Assembly (NCBI RefSeq): GCF_029784135.1
Contig: NC_073746.1
Location: 107,838,661 to 107,902,660, forward strand
Reading direction: 5' to 3'
From: Toxorhynchites rutilus septentrionalis
Lineage: Eukaryota; Arthropoda; Insecta; Diptera; Culicidae
Length of the DNA stretch: 64,000 nt
Below the pieces are notes generated by a model that made no database searches, was not told where the DNA came from, and was given only the letters and a program-made list of their open reading frames with translations. Position 1 is the first letter of the stretch. The number at the start of each line of letters is the position of its first letter. Positions 33,174-45,261 of this stretch are shown one piece after another. Both the position numbers and the translations under genes were made by a program.

Positions 33174-33967
33174 ATATGTGTTTATTTTGACAATGCAAAC
33201 AATAACGACATTATACATAAACCGATAAAAATGAGTTATAATATTTGTCCACAGCTCTCACAGCTCAATGATCTATACGAAATGTTTATCCCTAGGTAGT
33301 GCGGACTGAATCAAAACGGCTGTCAAAAAAGATCCAATTGAAATGTCAAAAGAGATCCAACGATCAGGAGTGTTATTTTTCTTATGATAATCAACACTAT
33401 AAAAGAGGTATTGTTGTCAAGGGCAAAAATAAGTAAAATTATAAAATGAACGAACTACATTTTTCCGTCAATTGTTTAATTAACCATTGCATCTCTAAAA
33501 GACCATCTCAGCCTTTCACTGAGCAACGCATTTTTAATGTCCCCTCTCTTTGTCATAACGTTTTTCCGAACGTAATAAAAACAAACAAAGTCAGAGTCAC
33601 GTAAATGTTTACTCCTGCGATTTGGAAATATTCGATAAAAAGTGGAAGGAAGAGCTGCCAGATAATTTTCAAAAAAAGTCTGTAAAAACATGTGAATGTC
33701 TGTTAAAAATGTGGAAAAGTCTGTAAAAGTGTGCAGATCTATAGAAATGTCTTTTAACGTTAATTTTCACTTATTCATTAATACTTTGTACATCACGATG
33801 CACGTAAGATTGTATTCTGTATATATATATACAGCCATTCCATGCCAAACTAATATAGTGGTTCTCAGCTCTTCGTCAAAAGTGGTAATTTTGTTCTTTA
33901 TCGCAAAACATTAAACTCGTATTTTTTTAATTTGTCATTAGGGTGCCCATTTCCATTTTAGGGTGAT

Positions 33968-35095
33968 CCCAAAAATCATTTTTTCCACTTTTTCCCAAAA
34001 TGACTTTTTTCAAAAATTTATAACTTTCGAACCACTCAACCGATTTAGATGATCGACATATCAAATTTAAGCCAATGAGCTTTAATTGAGAAATATTTAA
34101 CTTGCATATAATATGGATCCTATTTTTAATATGGATTGAAAGCTGAGAACTTTTGCATAAAATATCTCGATATCAGAGATGCTATTTTTTTCGTTTTTGA
34201 AATATGATTTTGCAAAACTAATCGATGGTTCGAAAAGCAATTTTTCCCCATTTTTCCCACTACAAAAAGTCATAACTTTCGAACTATTGGACCGATTCAT
34301 ATCATCGACATATCAAATTGAAGCTTACGAGATATATTTTTTAAAAAATATATACGGTTATTCACAATTAATGAACAATTCTCGCGTAAATATATAACTT
34401 TTGCGAAAAAATTGAATTTTGTTTTTGTAATTATGGATTGAGTTAGTTTTTCATAGTTTTCTCGGTTAAAGATAGGAGCGCTATATTTTTTTTATATTTT
34501 TTAAGCTGAGGAGTATTTACTTAACATATCTCGATATCAAAGATGCTATAATTATCGTTTTTAAGTTAGAATTTTGTAAATTTAACATGTTTTAAGTCTT
34601 CGACCAATATTCATATGTGACTAAACTAGACCTATGCTACTAGAATCCAATCTTCCCGCAAGTGTGAGTTTTGCTTATTGGCTTCAATTTAATATATCGA
34701 TCATCTAAATCGGTTCAGTAGTTCAAATGTTATGATTTTTTGCAGAAAGTTATTTTTGGACAAATGGGGAAAAATGATTTTTTTTTTAAATCATATCTAA
34801 AAAACGAAAAAATAGCAACCCTGATATCGAGATATGTTGTGTAAAAAATCCTCAGCTTTCAAGAAAAAATATAAAAATATATAGCGCCCTCTAGTCCAAA
34901 GTCATCAAAAAATAAAAAAACGACTACAATCAATAATTACTAAAATATAATTATGTATTTCGCAAGTTAAATATTTTTTTATAAAAGGCTAGGTCAATTT
35001 TATATGTCGATCATCTAAATCGATTCAGTGATTCAAATGTTATTAATTTTCATTTGTCATTTTTGGGAAAAAGTGGAAAAAAATGATTTTTCGGA
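33968..35095. repeat. Foldback structure
   Basis: The block CCAAAAATCATTTTTTCCAC at 33968-34005 has its inverse at 35057-35095. Inside, 'tcgaaccactcaaccgatttagatgatcgacatat'-like blocks at 34020 and 34270 face inverted partners at 34690 and 34990. The whole is an imperfect palindrome of about 1.1 kb, AT-rich, without genes. Confidence 0.7.
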
Positions 35096-35598
35096 CCACT
35101 TAATAACTTATGTGCTGTAAGTGTGTTTAAATGTTTCAACGATCTACACATACATACATACACATACATACACAAACATACGTGTTGTTAATTTTTATAA
35201 AACACAGTATTTCTCCGTTGATATATTGGACATCCACCAAGGCTTGCGGTCTTGTCGTTTTTATTTAAAAAAAAATGCAGTGTATATTTTCCATCCGCCA
35301 TGCAAGGCTATACAAGTTTTAGACCACCACATGGCCATGAACCATGTCTGTCGTAACAATATCGAACAGTAACCCATATTTCGTCATAAGCAGACCCGAA
35401 AGCAAATGTAAGTTGTTGAAAATAGAATGAAAATTTTTATTCGATGTTGTTTAAATACATAGGTTGCATAGTCCTGACCCTAACTTAACTATTTTTCAAT
35501 AAATCTCCTTGCATTTCAGCAAAACAATCTTGTCTAGAACAGAAAATAATTATCAGAGACAATTTTCGTTCAAGATTTTTCCTTACCTGCAGAGAATG

Positions 35599-36284
35599 CA
35601 ATTCTCGCGTAACTTTTGAAAAGGTCCTATGTAACAAATGTAAACAAATCGAGTTAATGGATGCACGTTATTAGTTTTCAATCATTGAATGTATTACAAA
35701 AACAATCGTTCACGTATCTATCTTCTTCATCTTTTTGTCGCCGATACAAAAAATATCCAATGTACAGATTCGAATTTTAAGCACCCGGCTGTTACTTCGG
35801 ACGCCACTTTCCTCCGACGGCCGAAACGTCCGAAGTAACAAAGCAGTCAAAACAACTCGCAGTCGTACTTCGGTCGTTTTGGAATTTGTTTCTTACAGGT
35901 GTTGTTATCGATTTCAGTGCAATTCAACGAGTGATAACAATAGTAATCAGTCTTTAGAACGAAATGCTGATATTTGGATTGTTGTTTATTAGTTAGTTTC
36001 AAATTTTTATAGTGCAACGTAATATGTCCAATGTGCAAACGCGGGCAGTCAAAACGTCCAATGTAACATTTTTCGCTCCGAGGCTTCAACCTTAATCTCA
36101 AATCACGGAACAATAGTTACGATTGGTTTTACGAAGTTATTCTTGACAGCTAGTGGTGAAAACAGTGATAAAGATTGATAGCTTTTAAGACAATTCGCGA
36201 AATAATGTTCGGGTCTTCAACTACGTTTTTCTCGAGTTGGCGAAAATGTTACATTGGACCTTTTCAAAAATTACGCGAGAATTG
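35599..36284. mobile_element. MITE-like element with 37-bp ends
   Basis: CAATTCTCGCGTAACTTTTG at 35599 and its inverse ending at 36284 differ by three bases over 37 bp. A short palindrome (TTACTTCGGACG and its inverse) lies at about 35790-35840. No target duplication was identified. Confidence 0.55.
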
Positions 36285-36695
36285 TTCATTAATTGTGAAT
36301 AACCGTATCCTCTTTTTCGTCTGCAATGATGTCAAGGCAAAAGTACTTATGTGTATGAGTTCCAAACATCATACACACCAGATGGGCCAACAAGAAGGAC
36401 TGCCGGGCCGCAGGTTGAGTATCGCTGGTCTAACGTCATGTGTATTGATATATACTAAATATAATAACTTTTCTGTATTGAAACTATGAAAAAATGTCAT
36501 ATGGTGAGTCAAATATTTTTGATGTGATGAATAGATGTGATGAATGTTTTACAGATATGTCTGTAAATTTACAAACATATTTGTAAATCTGGCATCTCTG
36601 GTGGTCTGAGAATTTATTGCAAGAAATCGCTTGAAAACATGCAAGAATTTGCTTGAGAATGAAGTGGATTGAGTCCGCACCACTTAGGTTTATCC

Positions 36696-37506
36696 CATTC
36701 GCCGTGTTAACAGTAATCGTTCGTTAACTGGTCCTTGAACCAGCTAAAAAGCAAAATTTCGTAAACCATCGACGCCATACTCAAATGGAAGATTTGCTGT
36801 GAGGGGCAATTTGAAATGTTATGAAAATATACATTATTTTCGCATGACAAAAACATTGATTAAATTACAAAAAATAATTTCCTCAAATTATATTTCATAC
36901 CTGTTGTCGCACTCAATGCGAAATTTCCATTGGAATCCTTTTGTTTATCCAATTTCATCATCAACGCGAATCAAACAATTCATTGAAGTTCCCCTCGATT
37001 TTATTTGACGTTTTACATGCCGGACCAGTTAAAAGGAGAATGTCGATAGTTGGTCTTCCCGTTTCGCCCAGTTAGCGAATGTTTACATGATGATGCTATC
37101 ATTAAAAACATTATATACGAACTTCCCACCTTATACATGATGTCTCCCATCGTTTTAGAGGCATCTCAACATTGTGTTCAATTTCAATGTTCAAAGCGTA
37201 AACCATCTGTCAATTTGTTCACTGTTTACATTTTCTTACCACAAATCGTTGCCACTTTTTTCTCTCAAGATCCACTTCTCTTCTCTGGAGATATTCTAGA
37301 TAATTGAAATATTTCATACTTGAAAAATAAATTGATTTTTTTAATGAATGGATGAATCTGGTAGCTCTATTTATTACAAAGTGATGATAGTGACAGCTGT
37401 CATCTCTGGATCGAATTTATTTTCTATTTATGTTTACATTCAAACTTGATCAGCCCAAAAGCCCGAAAGTGCTTCAGAAAAATCGAATACGTTTCTGCGC
37501 GCAAGT
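36696..37506. promoter_or_regulatory. Upstream region of TFIP11
   Basis: AT-rich intergenic sequence between the composite element and the TFIP11 start codon. No TATA box with a matching initiator could be chosen. Short frames at 36799 and 37050 have no family features. The promoter is expected within the last few hundred bases but is not localised. Confidence 0.35.
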
Positions 37507-40010
37507 ATGGCTGATGAAGAGTACGAACGGTTCGAGATCACCGACTACGATCTGGATAATGAGTTCAACCCGAATCGACGGAACCGGCGTCCAACGAAGC
37601 AGCAGCAGATATACGGTATCTGGGCGGACGATGATTCCGAAAATGAGCATGATGACGGAGAAGCGGGACCGTCGTCCCGTAGGGGACGTGGTCGGGCTGG
37701 CAAAACAGCTAAGGACTATTCCGCCCCTATTGGATTTGTCGCCGGGGGTATTCAGCAGGCTGGCAAGAAGAAAGAGGAGAAACACGAAAGTGACGAAGAG
37801 GATGATGATGACGAAGCCGATGAGAGACCTCGCCTTGGTGGAGCTGCGAGTGGCACAAGCTCGGAATCTGAATCGGAAGCGCAGGCGAAAGCAAATGATT
37901 TTCGGTCTATGGCGGGTTTTAGGAAATTTACTGCTCAGACCGCGCAACTGGGGAAGGGTGTCGGCAATTGGGAGCAGCACACGAAGGGTATTGGCGCGAA
38001 GCTACTGTTGCAGATGGGCTATCAGCCGGGGAAAGGTCTCGGCAAGAATCTGCAAGGTATCGCTGCGCCTGTAGAGGCACATCTGCGAAAAGGTCGCGGG
38101 GCTATTGGAGCTTATGGTCCGGAGAAGAAGAGAGTTGTTTTAGACCAGAAGCAGAAACAGCTGAAGGAAGATGCCATTGAGATACAGGATAAAGACGCAG
38201 GACAACAGTGGCGCAAAGATAAGCATAAAGGGCGTTATTTTTACAAGAGTGTCGAGGATGTTATCGAGAAGGGGAAGCGATCTTATGCCCCATTTGATAA
38301 GAATTCGAAGTTAAGTCAGGTGAAAGTTATTGACATGACTGGTCCTGAGAGCAGGGTTCTGAGCGGATATCATGCCTTAGGTCAGGCTAAAATAGCAGAT
38401 GAAGACCTGTTCGAATCGAAACCAACAAAGGAAACATCTAACTTCGCTCTGCCTGAGCTGATGCATAACCTCAATCTTATGGTAGAGTTTTGCGAACAGG
38501 ATATCATTTCCATTGACAAGCAAAAATGTGCGGCTAAGGATCGCGAAGAGCAGCTTGAGATTGAAAAGGACAATTTGATTCGCATCACACAGTTGGAGAA
38601 AGATTATATAGAAACATTGGAAGGAGCCTTGGAATTAGTTAGGGCTCTCGTGGAACCGGAAGATGGTTCAGTTTCGCTCGAAGAGTGCGAAAAGATTTTC
38701 GTACGAATGCAAACCGACTTTCCTTCGGAGTATAAGGAATTCGGATTGGATGATCTTGCTCCCGGTGTAGTTGCCCCGTTAATCGCAGCCCGCTTGAAAG
38801 AGTGGAATCCATTCATCGATCCAACGCGGCATCTTGATTTGTTTAAGCGCTGGCGTTCGATATTGGGTTCTTCCGACACTGAGAAACGCAATCTTTTGGA
38901 TCCATATTGTGGACTGGTATGGTCCGGGGTAATTCCCAGCATTCGTTCCGCAGCGTCGGCGTGGGATCCAAGAATCCATCAGCCTATGATCGCGTTGCTG
39001 GATGCCTGGGCCCCTCTACTTCCATCGTGGATACTCGATAACGTTCTGGAGCAAATCGTTATGAGCAAATTAAACGCTGCCGTCACCGAATGGGATCCGT
39101 TGACTGATACTATTCCAATTCATGTGTGGATTCAACCATGGGCTGGTATTTTGGGCTCAAAAATGGAACAGAATATTTATCCAACCATTCGCGAGAAACT
39201 CAGTAAAGCGCTCAAGGCATGGAATCCGGAAGATAGATCGGCTCGGGCAATGATAACGCCCTGGAAGGGCGTAATGGCCGAAGAAGATCTGCAGGTATTC
39301 CTGACGAAGAATATAATTCCCAAGCTGGAGCTTCGTCTAACAGAGCTTGTGATCAACCCGTTGCAGCAGGATTTGGGTGAGACTTAATTTCACCTCGGAT
39401 GGTTGGTGTTTTTTAACACGATTTTATCTTTTCAGAGATTTTCAACCAAGTCTGGGAGTGGAACGAAATAATTTCCAGTATTCAAATGGCCAACATACTG
39501 GACAAGTACTTCTTCCCGAAGTGGATCCAAACATTGGTTATATGGTTGAACCAATCTCCCAACTTTGATCAGGTCACCCGTTGGTACCAGGGATGGAAAT
39601 CACAGTTCACCGATGATATAATCCGCCAAACGAACATCAAAGAAAACTTCCGCAAAGCGTTGGAATTGATGCAGCGATCGATTGGAATCACAACGGGCGC
39701 GTCGACATCCGGACCCACCGAACCGATGGATACAACGCCCTCCGCACCGAAGCCTCCCTCCCTGATGGATGTTCACGTGGACGCGCCGCCATCGTTGGAA
39801 TTCAAAGAGCTGGTGTCCCAGAAGTGTGCCGAAAGGGGAATTATTTTTGCTCCGATGCCCGGCCGGAGGGAGATGGGAAAACAAGTGTATCGCGTCGGAA
39901 AATTATTCTGTTATATTGATCGGTCGGTTTGTATCGTTAGCTTGGATGGCGGTGTGAATTGGACGCCCATTTCGCTGTCTGCGTTGATGGAACGAGCTGT
40001 GAGCGGTTGA
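37507..40010 (+). CDS. TFIP11: TFIP11 / septin-interacting protein 1, G-patch splicing factor
   Basis: TFIP11 (Drosophila sip1, yeast Ntr1) works in the nucleus with the DHX15/Prp43 helicase to release and take apart the intron-lariat spliceosome. Two exons, 37507-39376 and 39436-40010, join in phase across a 59-bp GT-AG intron (TTGG|GTGAGA to TTTCAG|AGAT) and give 814 residues, near the family's usual 830-840. The N-terminal TIP domain is at about 1-100 (FEITDYDLDNEFNP, then KQQQIYGIWAD), followed by an acidic Ser/Glu stretch. The G-patch is at about 159-203 (IGAKLLLQMGYQPGKGLGKN). A coiled coil lies at about 322-385 and a GCFC-type domain at about 390-660. The Met codon has a good context and fits the family start. 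No lesion is visible. The gypsy element at 40027 begins 16 bp after the stop. Confidence 0.97.
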
Positions 40011-40026
40011 GCAATAAGTTATAAAT

Positions 40027-40188
40027 TGTTACCTTCTCACTAATCAAATAAATTATGAGAGCTTGAGGTTTTTATGTCTTTATTAGTTGGAAGGTAAAAC
40101 TAGAATAAACACAAATCTAAAAGCATGTCACTCCTGCTTCTGGCATGGCTACTGTTATCTATCAACAGTCATGGTAGCCAAGGTAGCA
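40027..40188 (-). repeat. Gypsy 3' LTR (next to TFIP11 stop)
   Basis: A 162-bp LTR. On the plus strand it contains AATAAA at 40047-40052, only 37 bp after the TFIP11 stop codon, so it could end the TFIP11 mRNA. Confidence 0.85.
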
Positions 40189-41585
40189 TCTCCCCCTCTA
40201 ATTTGGTAGCAGTGGTAATCTTGAAACTTGATTGGTTGATGTTGTGGGTGAAATTTTGGTTTGGGTGACGGTCGTAACAGGTCCAAAGTTGTCCTCATCT
40301 TGCGTCCAAGCATTACCTCGGTTGGAGATTGTCCACTCAGAACCGCTGATGGAGTGGATCTGTAGACGTACAGGAACGTTTGAAGCGCAGTAAGGGTTGA
40401 CCTCTCTCCTTCGCCGACAATTTTCATCAGCGATCTCTTCAAGGTGTCCACAAACCTCTCCGCTTGCCCGTTTGATTGTGGATGATACGGAGCTGTACGG
40501 AAATGGACGATCCCAAATTCTTCGCAGAAATCACGGAATTCAGCACTGGTGAACTGGCTTCCATTGTCCGACACAATGACTGTAGGAATTCCAAATCTTG
40601 CGAAGCATTCTCGAAGAAATGTAGTCGTTGTGGAAGTAGTCGGGTAACGAGTTTGCAGTATTTCCGGCCACTTTGAGAAAGAATCCACCACAATTAAATA
40701 GTATTCTCCATCCACAGGTCCAGCGAAATCGATGTGGAGTCGTTGCCAGGGTCCTTCAGCTTGGGGCCACGGTTGTGGTTGAGCATGTGGTGGAGATTTT
40801 GCAGCATTCACACAGCTTGGGCATCTACGAACGTAGTTGGTGATGTCTTCATCTATTGTCGGCCAAAAAACGATTCCACGAGCGATAGCTTTTGCCCGTT
40901 CGATGCCAGGATGTCCTTGGTGAACTTGCTTGAGAATCCTTTTCTGCAGGCTTTTGGGAACTACAATTCGATCCGCCATCATGATACAGTCGTCAATTAC
41001 GGAGTAGGAATCTCGACGGCTGAAGAAAGATCGAACTTCTACATCTTCGATACCTTCGCACCGTGATGGCCAGGAACCTTGTGTGTAGGAAATTACCTTC
41101 TGGAGCACGGCATCCTTCTTAGTGGCGATTTTCAGACTCTCGTGGGTGACTGGAAGATCTTGAATAGAGTCATGGAAACAGGAACTAACGTCATCTTCGA
41201 CTCGAACCATAGCAATGACTGCTTCTTCGTCGGGTTTCGGATGGTTGCTGATAAGCCGGGAAAGTACGTCAGCGTAACCGAAATCTTGAGTTGATACGTA
41301 TTCGATGTTGAAATCGTATCCCAAAAGTGTCAGGGCCCATCGATGGAGTCGATTTGCGGTATGTACAGGAATGCCCTTTTTGGATCCGAAAATTCTCAGC
41401 AATGGTTGATGGTCCGTTTGAAGCGTGAACCGACGACCCCACAGCAAACGATGTAACTTCGTGCAAGCAAAAACCAATGCCAACGCTTCTTTTTCGATTT
41501 GGCTATAGTTCTGCAGACACAGCCTTGATGATGCCGTTCGGAAAACGATGAAGAATAACTGCACCAATGCCAGTTTTTGACGCAT
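40155..41585 (-). pseudogene. Gypsy RNase H-integrase
   Basis: A long open frame on the minus strand with RNase H motifs (FTLQTDHQPLLRIFG near 41400), the integrase zinc domain (H-x-G-H-P-G then C-P-S-C near 40800-40930), and the integrase core with LHIDFAGPVDGEYYL, VSDNGSQFTSAEF and SNGQAERFVDTL. The stop lies inside the LTR at 40155. It is out of frame with the upstream RT segment, the shift being near 41510. Confidence 0.85.
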
Positions 41586-43135
41586 CTCCTGCCACGATAA
41601 TCTCTTGCTCTGGATTGTAGTGGGTGAGCAACCGACCAGATTGTAGCACTTTTTTGATGTTTTGGAAAGCGTGCTCCTTACTCCAATCGAACTTCGTGTC
41701 CTTTTTCAGAAGGTTGTCTAACGGATGGCGTAGTTGGTGCATCTCGCGGACGAATTTGCCGTAAAAGTTGACTGCACCCAAGAACGAGCGCAAGGTGGAA
41801 ACGTCGGTTGGTGCGGGCATTTCCGAAATGGCTGCAATCTTGGCTGGATCGGGTTGGATACCTTTAGCAGAAACGATATGTCCAAGGTACTTGATTTGAT
41901 CCTGGTGGAATCGGCACTTCTCCACACGTAGACGGAATCCATAGTCACGCAGACGGTTGAAAAGCATGTGGATGATTCGGTTATGATCCACGAGAGTCTT
42001 GCTGTGCACCAGAATATCGTCGAGGAAAACTTCCACACCACGTAGACCCGAAACCATTTTCGCCATTAGCTGCTGGAATGCACCGGGTGCTGACTTGACC
42101 CCTGGAGCCAATCGGTTGAAACGGAATAACCCACGGTGGGTGTTAATCGTCTACAGCTTCTTGGATTCGTCATCGACCTCCACCTGAAGGAAGGCATCCG
42201 ACAGGTCGATGATGCTGAAAACTTGACTGCCGGATACCTTGCTGAAGATCTCCTCCGGGGTAGGAAGAGGGTGGTTGTTGGTCTCCAGTGCTGCGTTGAG
42301 CCCAGTCGAGTAATCTGCACATACACGCACTTTTCCCCCCGGTTTCTTGACAACGATGATGGGTGCTGCCCAGTCCGAAAAATCGACCGGCGAGATGATG
42401 TCCAACCGCTCGAGTCGATACAGCTCCTCTTCTACCTTTTGGATGGCATGAAAAGGCACCGGTCGCTTTGGTCCGAAAAGGTTGGGCATCCGGCTTCAGA
42501 GACAGTGAAATTTTCGTCTTCATGCAGTGGCCCAAACCATCCTGAAAAACTTCAGGATATTGCTTAAGGAAGTGCTGATCAGAGGAAGGCGAAAAATTGG
42601 AAAGATTCACCTGATTGCAGTTGGCAGCAAGCGGCTTCGACCGTAAGTCAAACGCGTCCAAACAGTCCAGTCCGATGACGTTCAGATATTCAACTGATGT
42701 GATGTAGCAGACCGATGCCTTCGTAGTTTTCCCGATAGTAACCGGGCAGGTGAATTCGCCAACCAATTCGAGTGGTTCCCCTGATGCCGTTGATGCTTCT
42801 ACGCTAGTCACCGTTGATGACGGTGAGCAAATCATTTTCCACGTGTGTGTGCTGATAACGGTGATGTCGGAACCACAGTCCAATTGGAGCTCGACCGATT
42901 TTCCGTTGAAATTGACGCTGATGAACCTTCTACGGCTACGGACCTGCTTCACGATTTGAATAACCTTCGTGTTGAAAGGCTTCTTCTTCTTGGAACCAGC
43001 TTTCGACTCCGTAGTTGATGACTTGGAAAAACAACCACAGTAGCCGTCTTTATGGCCCACTTTCCCGCACTGTTTGCAGGTGTGCTTCGAAAATTTGCAG
43101 TCCTTCACAAATGCATTGCGCCGCATTGCCAACAT
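41503..43135 (-). pseudogene. Gypsy zinc knuckle-protease-RT
   Basis: Minus-strand order: CKQCGKVGHKDGYC knuckle (about 43030-43080), protease with LDCGSDITVIS (about 42870), and RT with PIIVVKKPGGKVRVCADYST and IIDLSDAFLQVEV (about 42170-42340). The catalytic VFLDDILVH box follows near 42010. A frameshift lies near 42490, and an in-frame TAG at about 42151-42153 cuts RT just before the GLFRFNRL block. The frame ends near 41503. Confidence 0.85.
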
Positions 43136-43169
43136 GGTGATGGAGGTGTCTTGATGTCTGCTGATGACT

Positions 43170-43979
43170 TCATCTGGTTGTTCGGATGCTTCTTTGACTG
43201 CCGAACTGCCTGGACCGTTGAAGATGTCGGTTTCTTCTCGACCAACGCCGTGTCGTGTTTAAGATTCGACAGTCGTTGGCACTCGGTGACCAGTCCTGCC
43301 AGGTTGATGGTTTCAGCTTGATTGGACTCGAGCTTCGACAGAAGTCGGGTCCCGACGTCGGTGTCCTTCGATGACTTGAAACCGCAATGAACACCAGGCT
43401 CTTGAACTGATCCACGGTGAGCTTCTGAAGCTCAACATCTTCACATTGACGGTTGACGGTTCCAGCATACGTTACGAAATCGTCGGCTTCGTTCTTCTCA
43501 ATATTGAGGCAGTCGTAGCGCTTGCTGAACAGAGATTTATGCTGACCAAAAATCTGCTTCATCTCGTCTACAACTTCATCGAAGGTGAAATCGCGTGGGT
43601 GGGACGGCAGCAGGTAGTTGAGGAATTTCTCGTGCACCGGAACACTGAGACTCCGCAGCAAAAGTTTAACCTTCGCGGTATCGTCCAAGCTTCTGCCATC
43701 CTGCCTGAATAGATCCTCGTACTTAGAAAACCAGCGATCGAAAGTCAACCCGTTTTCCGGATCGAAGTGGAACTGCTTAAGGTTGGTCGCAAGGGATTCG
43801 AGAGTTTTATCTGGAGCGTTTTGCTGTGTTGACGTTGCTTGGTTACCGGTGAACTGTTCCAGTAACTTCATCAAACGGCTGTTTTGCTCGGCCATTTGCT
43901 GCATCACAACGGACAACGGAATTTTTCCTCCACTTGCTCCAGCTTCGGATCCGGCTTGAGTTCCATATTCGGTGGTCAT
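43170..43979 (-). pseudogene. Gypsy gag
   Basis: Starts at ATG 43979 (MTTEYGTQAGSEAG), about 40 bp inside the 5' LTR. It contains the capsid-like block FDRWFSKYEDLFRQDGRSLD at about 43690-43750. A frameshift near 43385 destroys the rest. The zinc-knuckle region continues in other frames toward 43030. Confidence 0.8.
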
Positions 43980-44018
43980 CTCGGAAGAATCTTCAGACTT
44001 CAACCTCGTCGCCAAAAA

Positions 44019-44180
44019 TGTTACCTTCTCACTAATCAAATAAATTATGAGAGCTTGAGGTTTTTATGTCTTTAATAGCTGGAAGGTAAAACTAGAATAA
44101 GCACAAATCTAAAAGCATGTCACTCCTGCTTCTGGCATGGCTACTGTGATCTATCAACAGTCATGGTAGCCAAGGTAGCA
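44019..44180 (-). repeat. Gypsy 5' LTR
   Basis: The partner of 40027-40188, differing at four positions by eye (two in the ttWatagYtgg block, one each near 44102 and 44150). Confidence 0.85.
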
Positions 44181-44182
44181 TA

Positions 44183-44188
44183 AATAAA
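44183..44188 (+). promoter_or_regulatory. Likely original TFIP11 poly(A) signal
   Basis: AATAAA overlaps the right target duplication of the gypsy element. Without the insertion it would lie a few dozen bases after the TFIP11 stop codon. Confidence 0.5.
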
Positions 44189-44261
44189 TTTACACTCATG
44201 TGGACAATTTAATACTACTAAGCTGCTTTCAGTTAAATTTATCCTTGTTCACAATGGCATA

Positions 44262-44944
44262 CTAGCTGACCCGGCGAACTTCGTCGACCAAAATTGATTT
44301 TTGTCGTAGGATTACGTATTTCGGGAACATATTGGGGGTACAAATTAGAAAATGTAAGTTGTCAGCTTGGATGCCTCGTGGGACACACAAAACTCCCTGA
44401 TTTAGCACCTCAGGGTCGGCAACCGCAATGGACTACGCGATCAAGGGACTACCGGCACGTGTAGTCACGATACTTTCCCACCCACTTCCATAGTCTACAC
44501 TCACCTTTCGTTTCCGATACGCTGGGCCAAGGTGGCGTGTAGACGACGGACAGTGGCGTCTCTGGATCCTTTTTGATATGGAAGAGATTGATTTCACTCG
44601 CGAACCATTGCGTAATTCACGACTCGCGAGCATTCGCAAAACGCACGACAGAAAACCTTCTTTTCTTCCAAACGGATTCTGCTATTCCCCGTACGCGACC
44701 TTTCGTTACACTCCAACCTCGTGGTTTGTTCCTCTTTTTCGCGATACTTCGTTGAATTGAACCGTACAGCTCAAAGGTTTCTTTGAAAGTTCTTGGGCAT
44801 TCACCTTAGCCTCTGATGAATACCCTCCGGGGGCTCGTACTCAGATACTGTGGTTTTCGCCATCGTACTTGGCCTTAAAAATAGTGCCACCCAGTGGCAG
44901 GTGTCCGGGTAGCGCATGGGAGTGTAGCGTCATCTTGTCGTTAT
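44262..44944 (+). mobile_element. RTE-like head plus family terminus, mixed repeat
   Basis: Begins CTAGCTGACCCGGCGAACTT, then within 40 bp has GTCGTAGGATTACGT and 'cgggaacatattgggggtac', the left end of the ACGTAGGACTACG family. The rest is GC-richer with many short frames and no recognised domain. It may be a further captured or decayed sequence. Confidence 0.4.
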
Positions 44945-45215
44945 GATAACAGAGCAATTCCAAATGAAATCGACAAATGACAAAACATGAGTATTTTTGA
45001 TGCGAATGAAAGTGTGTATTCCGTTTGGGTTGGAGGAAATATGAGTTTTCCACAGCAATTGGGATTTTTTTGACTCAAGTGTAACTTTTGAAAAGGGCGT
45101 ATCGATTTTAGTAAGAGAATTTTTTTTCTCAAAAACTATGAGTTGTACCGAAATAGTTTTAGAAAGAATTATAGAGTATTGATGTTAAAACGTGAGAAAA
45201 ATGTACACAATACTC
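44945..45215. repeat. Dispersed repeat, inverted partner at 51095-51380
   Basis: The block with 'gggttggaggaaatatgagt' and 'aaaagggcgtatcgatttta' recurs in inverse orientation 6 kb to the right. It has no coding content. Confidence 0.7.
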
Positions 45216-45261
45216 TTTTCTTTTATTTACAAAAAAAATAATTAATTTACAACATCTAAAA

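Larger units (their letters stand above)
33292..36687. mobile_element. 3.4-kb composite TIR element with 8-bp duplication
   Basis: CTAGGTAGTGCGGACTGAAT at the left and its near-inverse (CTAAGTGGTGCGGACTCAAT read from the right) are flanked by GTTTATCC at 33284-33291 and 36688-36695. An 8-bp duplication suits hAT or P superfamilies. No transposase is recognised. The interior is made of nested foldback sequence, a second terminal pair (CTGCCAGAT near 33659, inverse near 36588) and a hAT-like end near 36400. It looks non-autonomous and has hosted several later insertions. Confidence 0.75.
40027..44180 (-). mobile_element. Full-length Ty3/gypsy element in the TFIP11 3' UTR
   Basis: Two 162-bp LTRs (40027-40188 and 44019-44180) run TG...CA on the minus strand and are flanked by TAAAT at 40022-40026 and 44181-44185. 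A polypurine tract (ATTAGAGGGGGAGA on the minus strand) sits directly before the 3' LTR at 40189-40202. The LTRs differ at four positions by eye, so the insertion is not very recent. The gag and integrase style resembles the Mag lineage. Frames are broken in several places, so this copy is defective. Confidence 0.9.

Noticed and set aside
37430..38074. Frames of 168-214 codons overlapping TFIP11 in other phases
   Set aside because: Shadows of the TFIP11 coding sequence, which has full domain support in its own frame.
40476..43959. Plus-strand frames inside the second gypsy element
   Set aside because: They are antisense shadows of gag and pol, whose motifs are all on the minus strand.
28962..44180. 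Infectious retrovirus-like (env-bearing) gypsy copies
   Set aside because: Neither gypsy copy has an envelope frame, and both have several disabling lesions.
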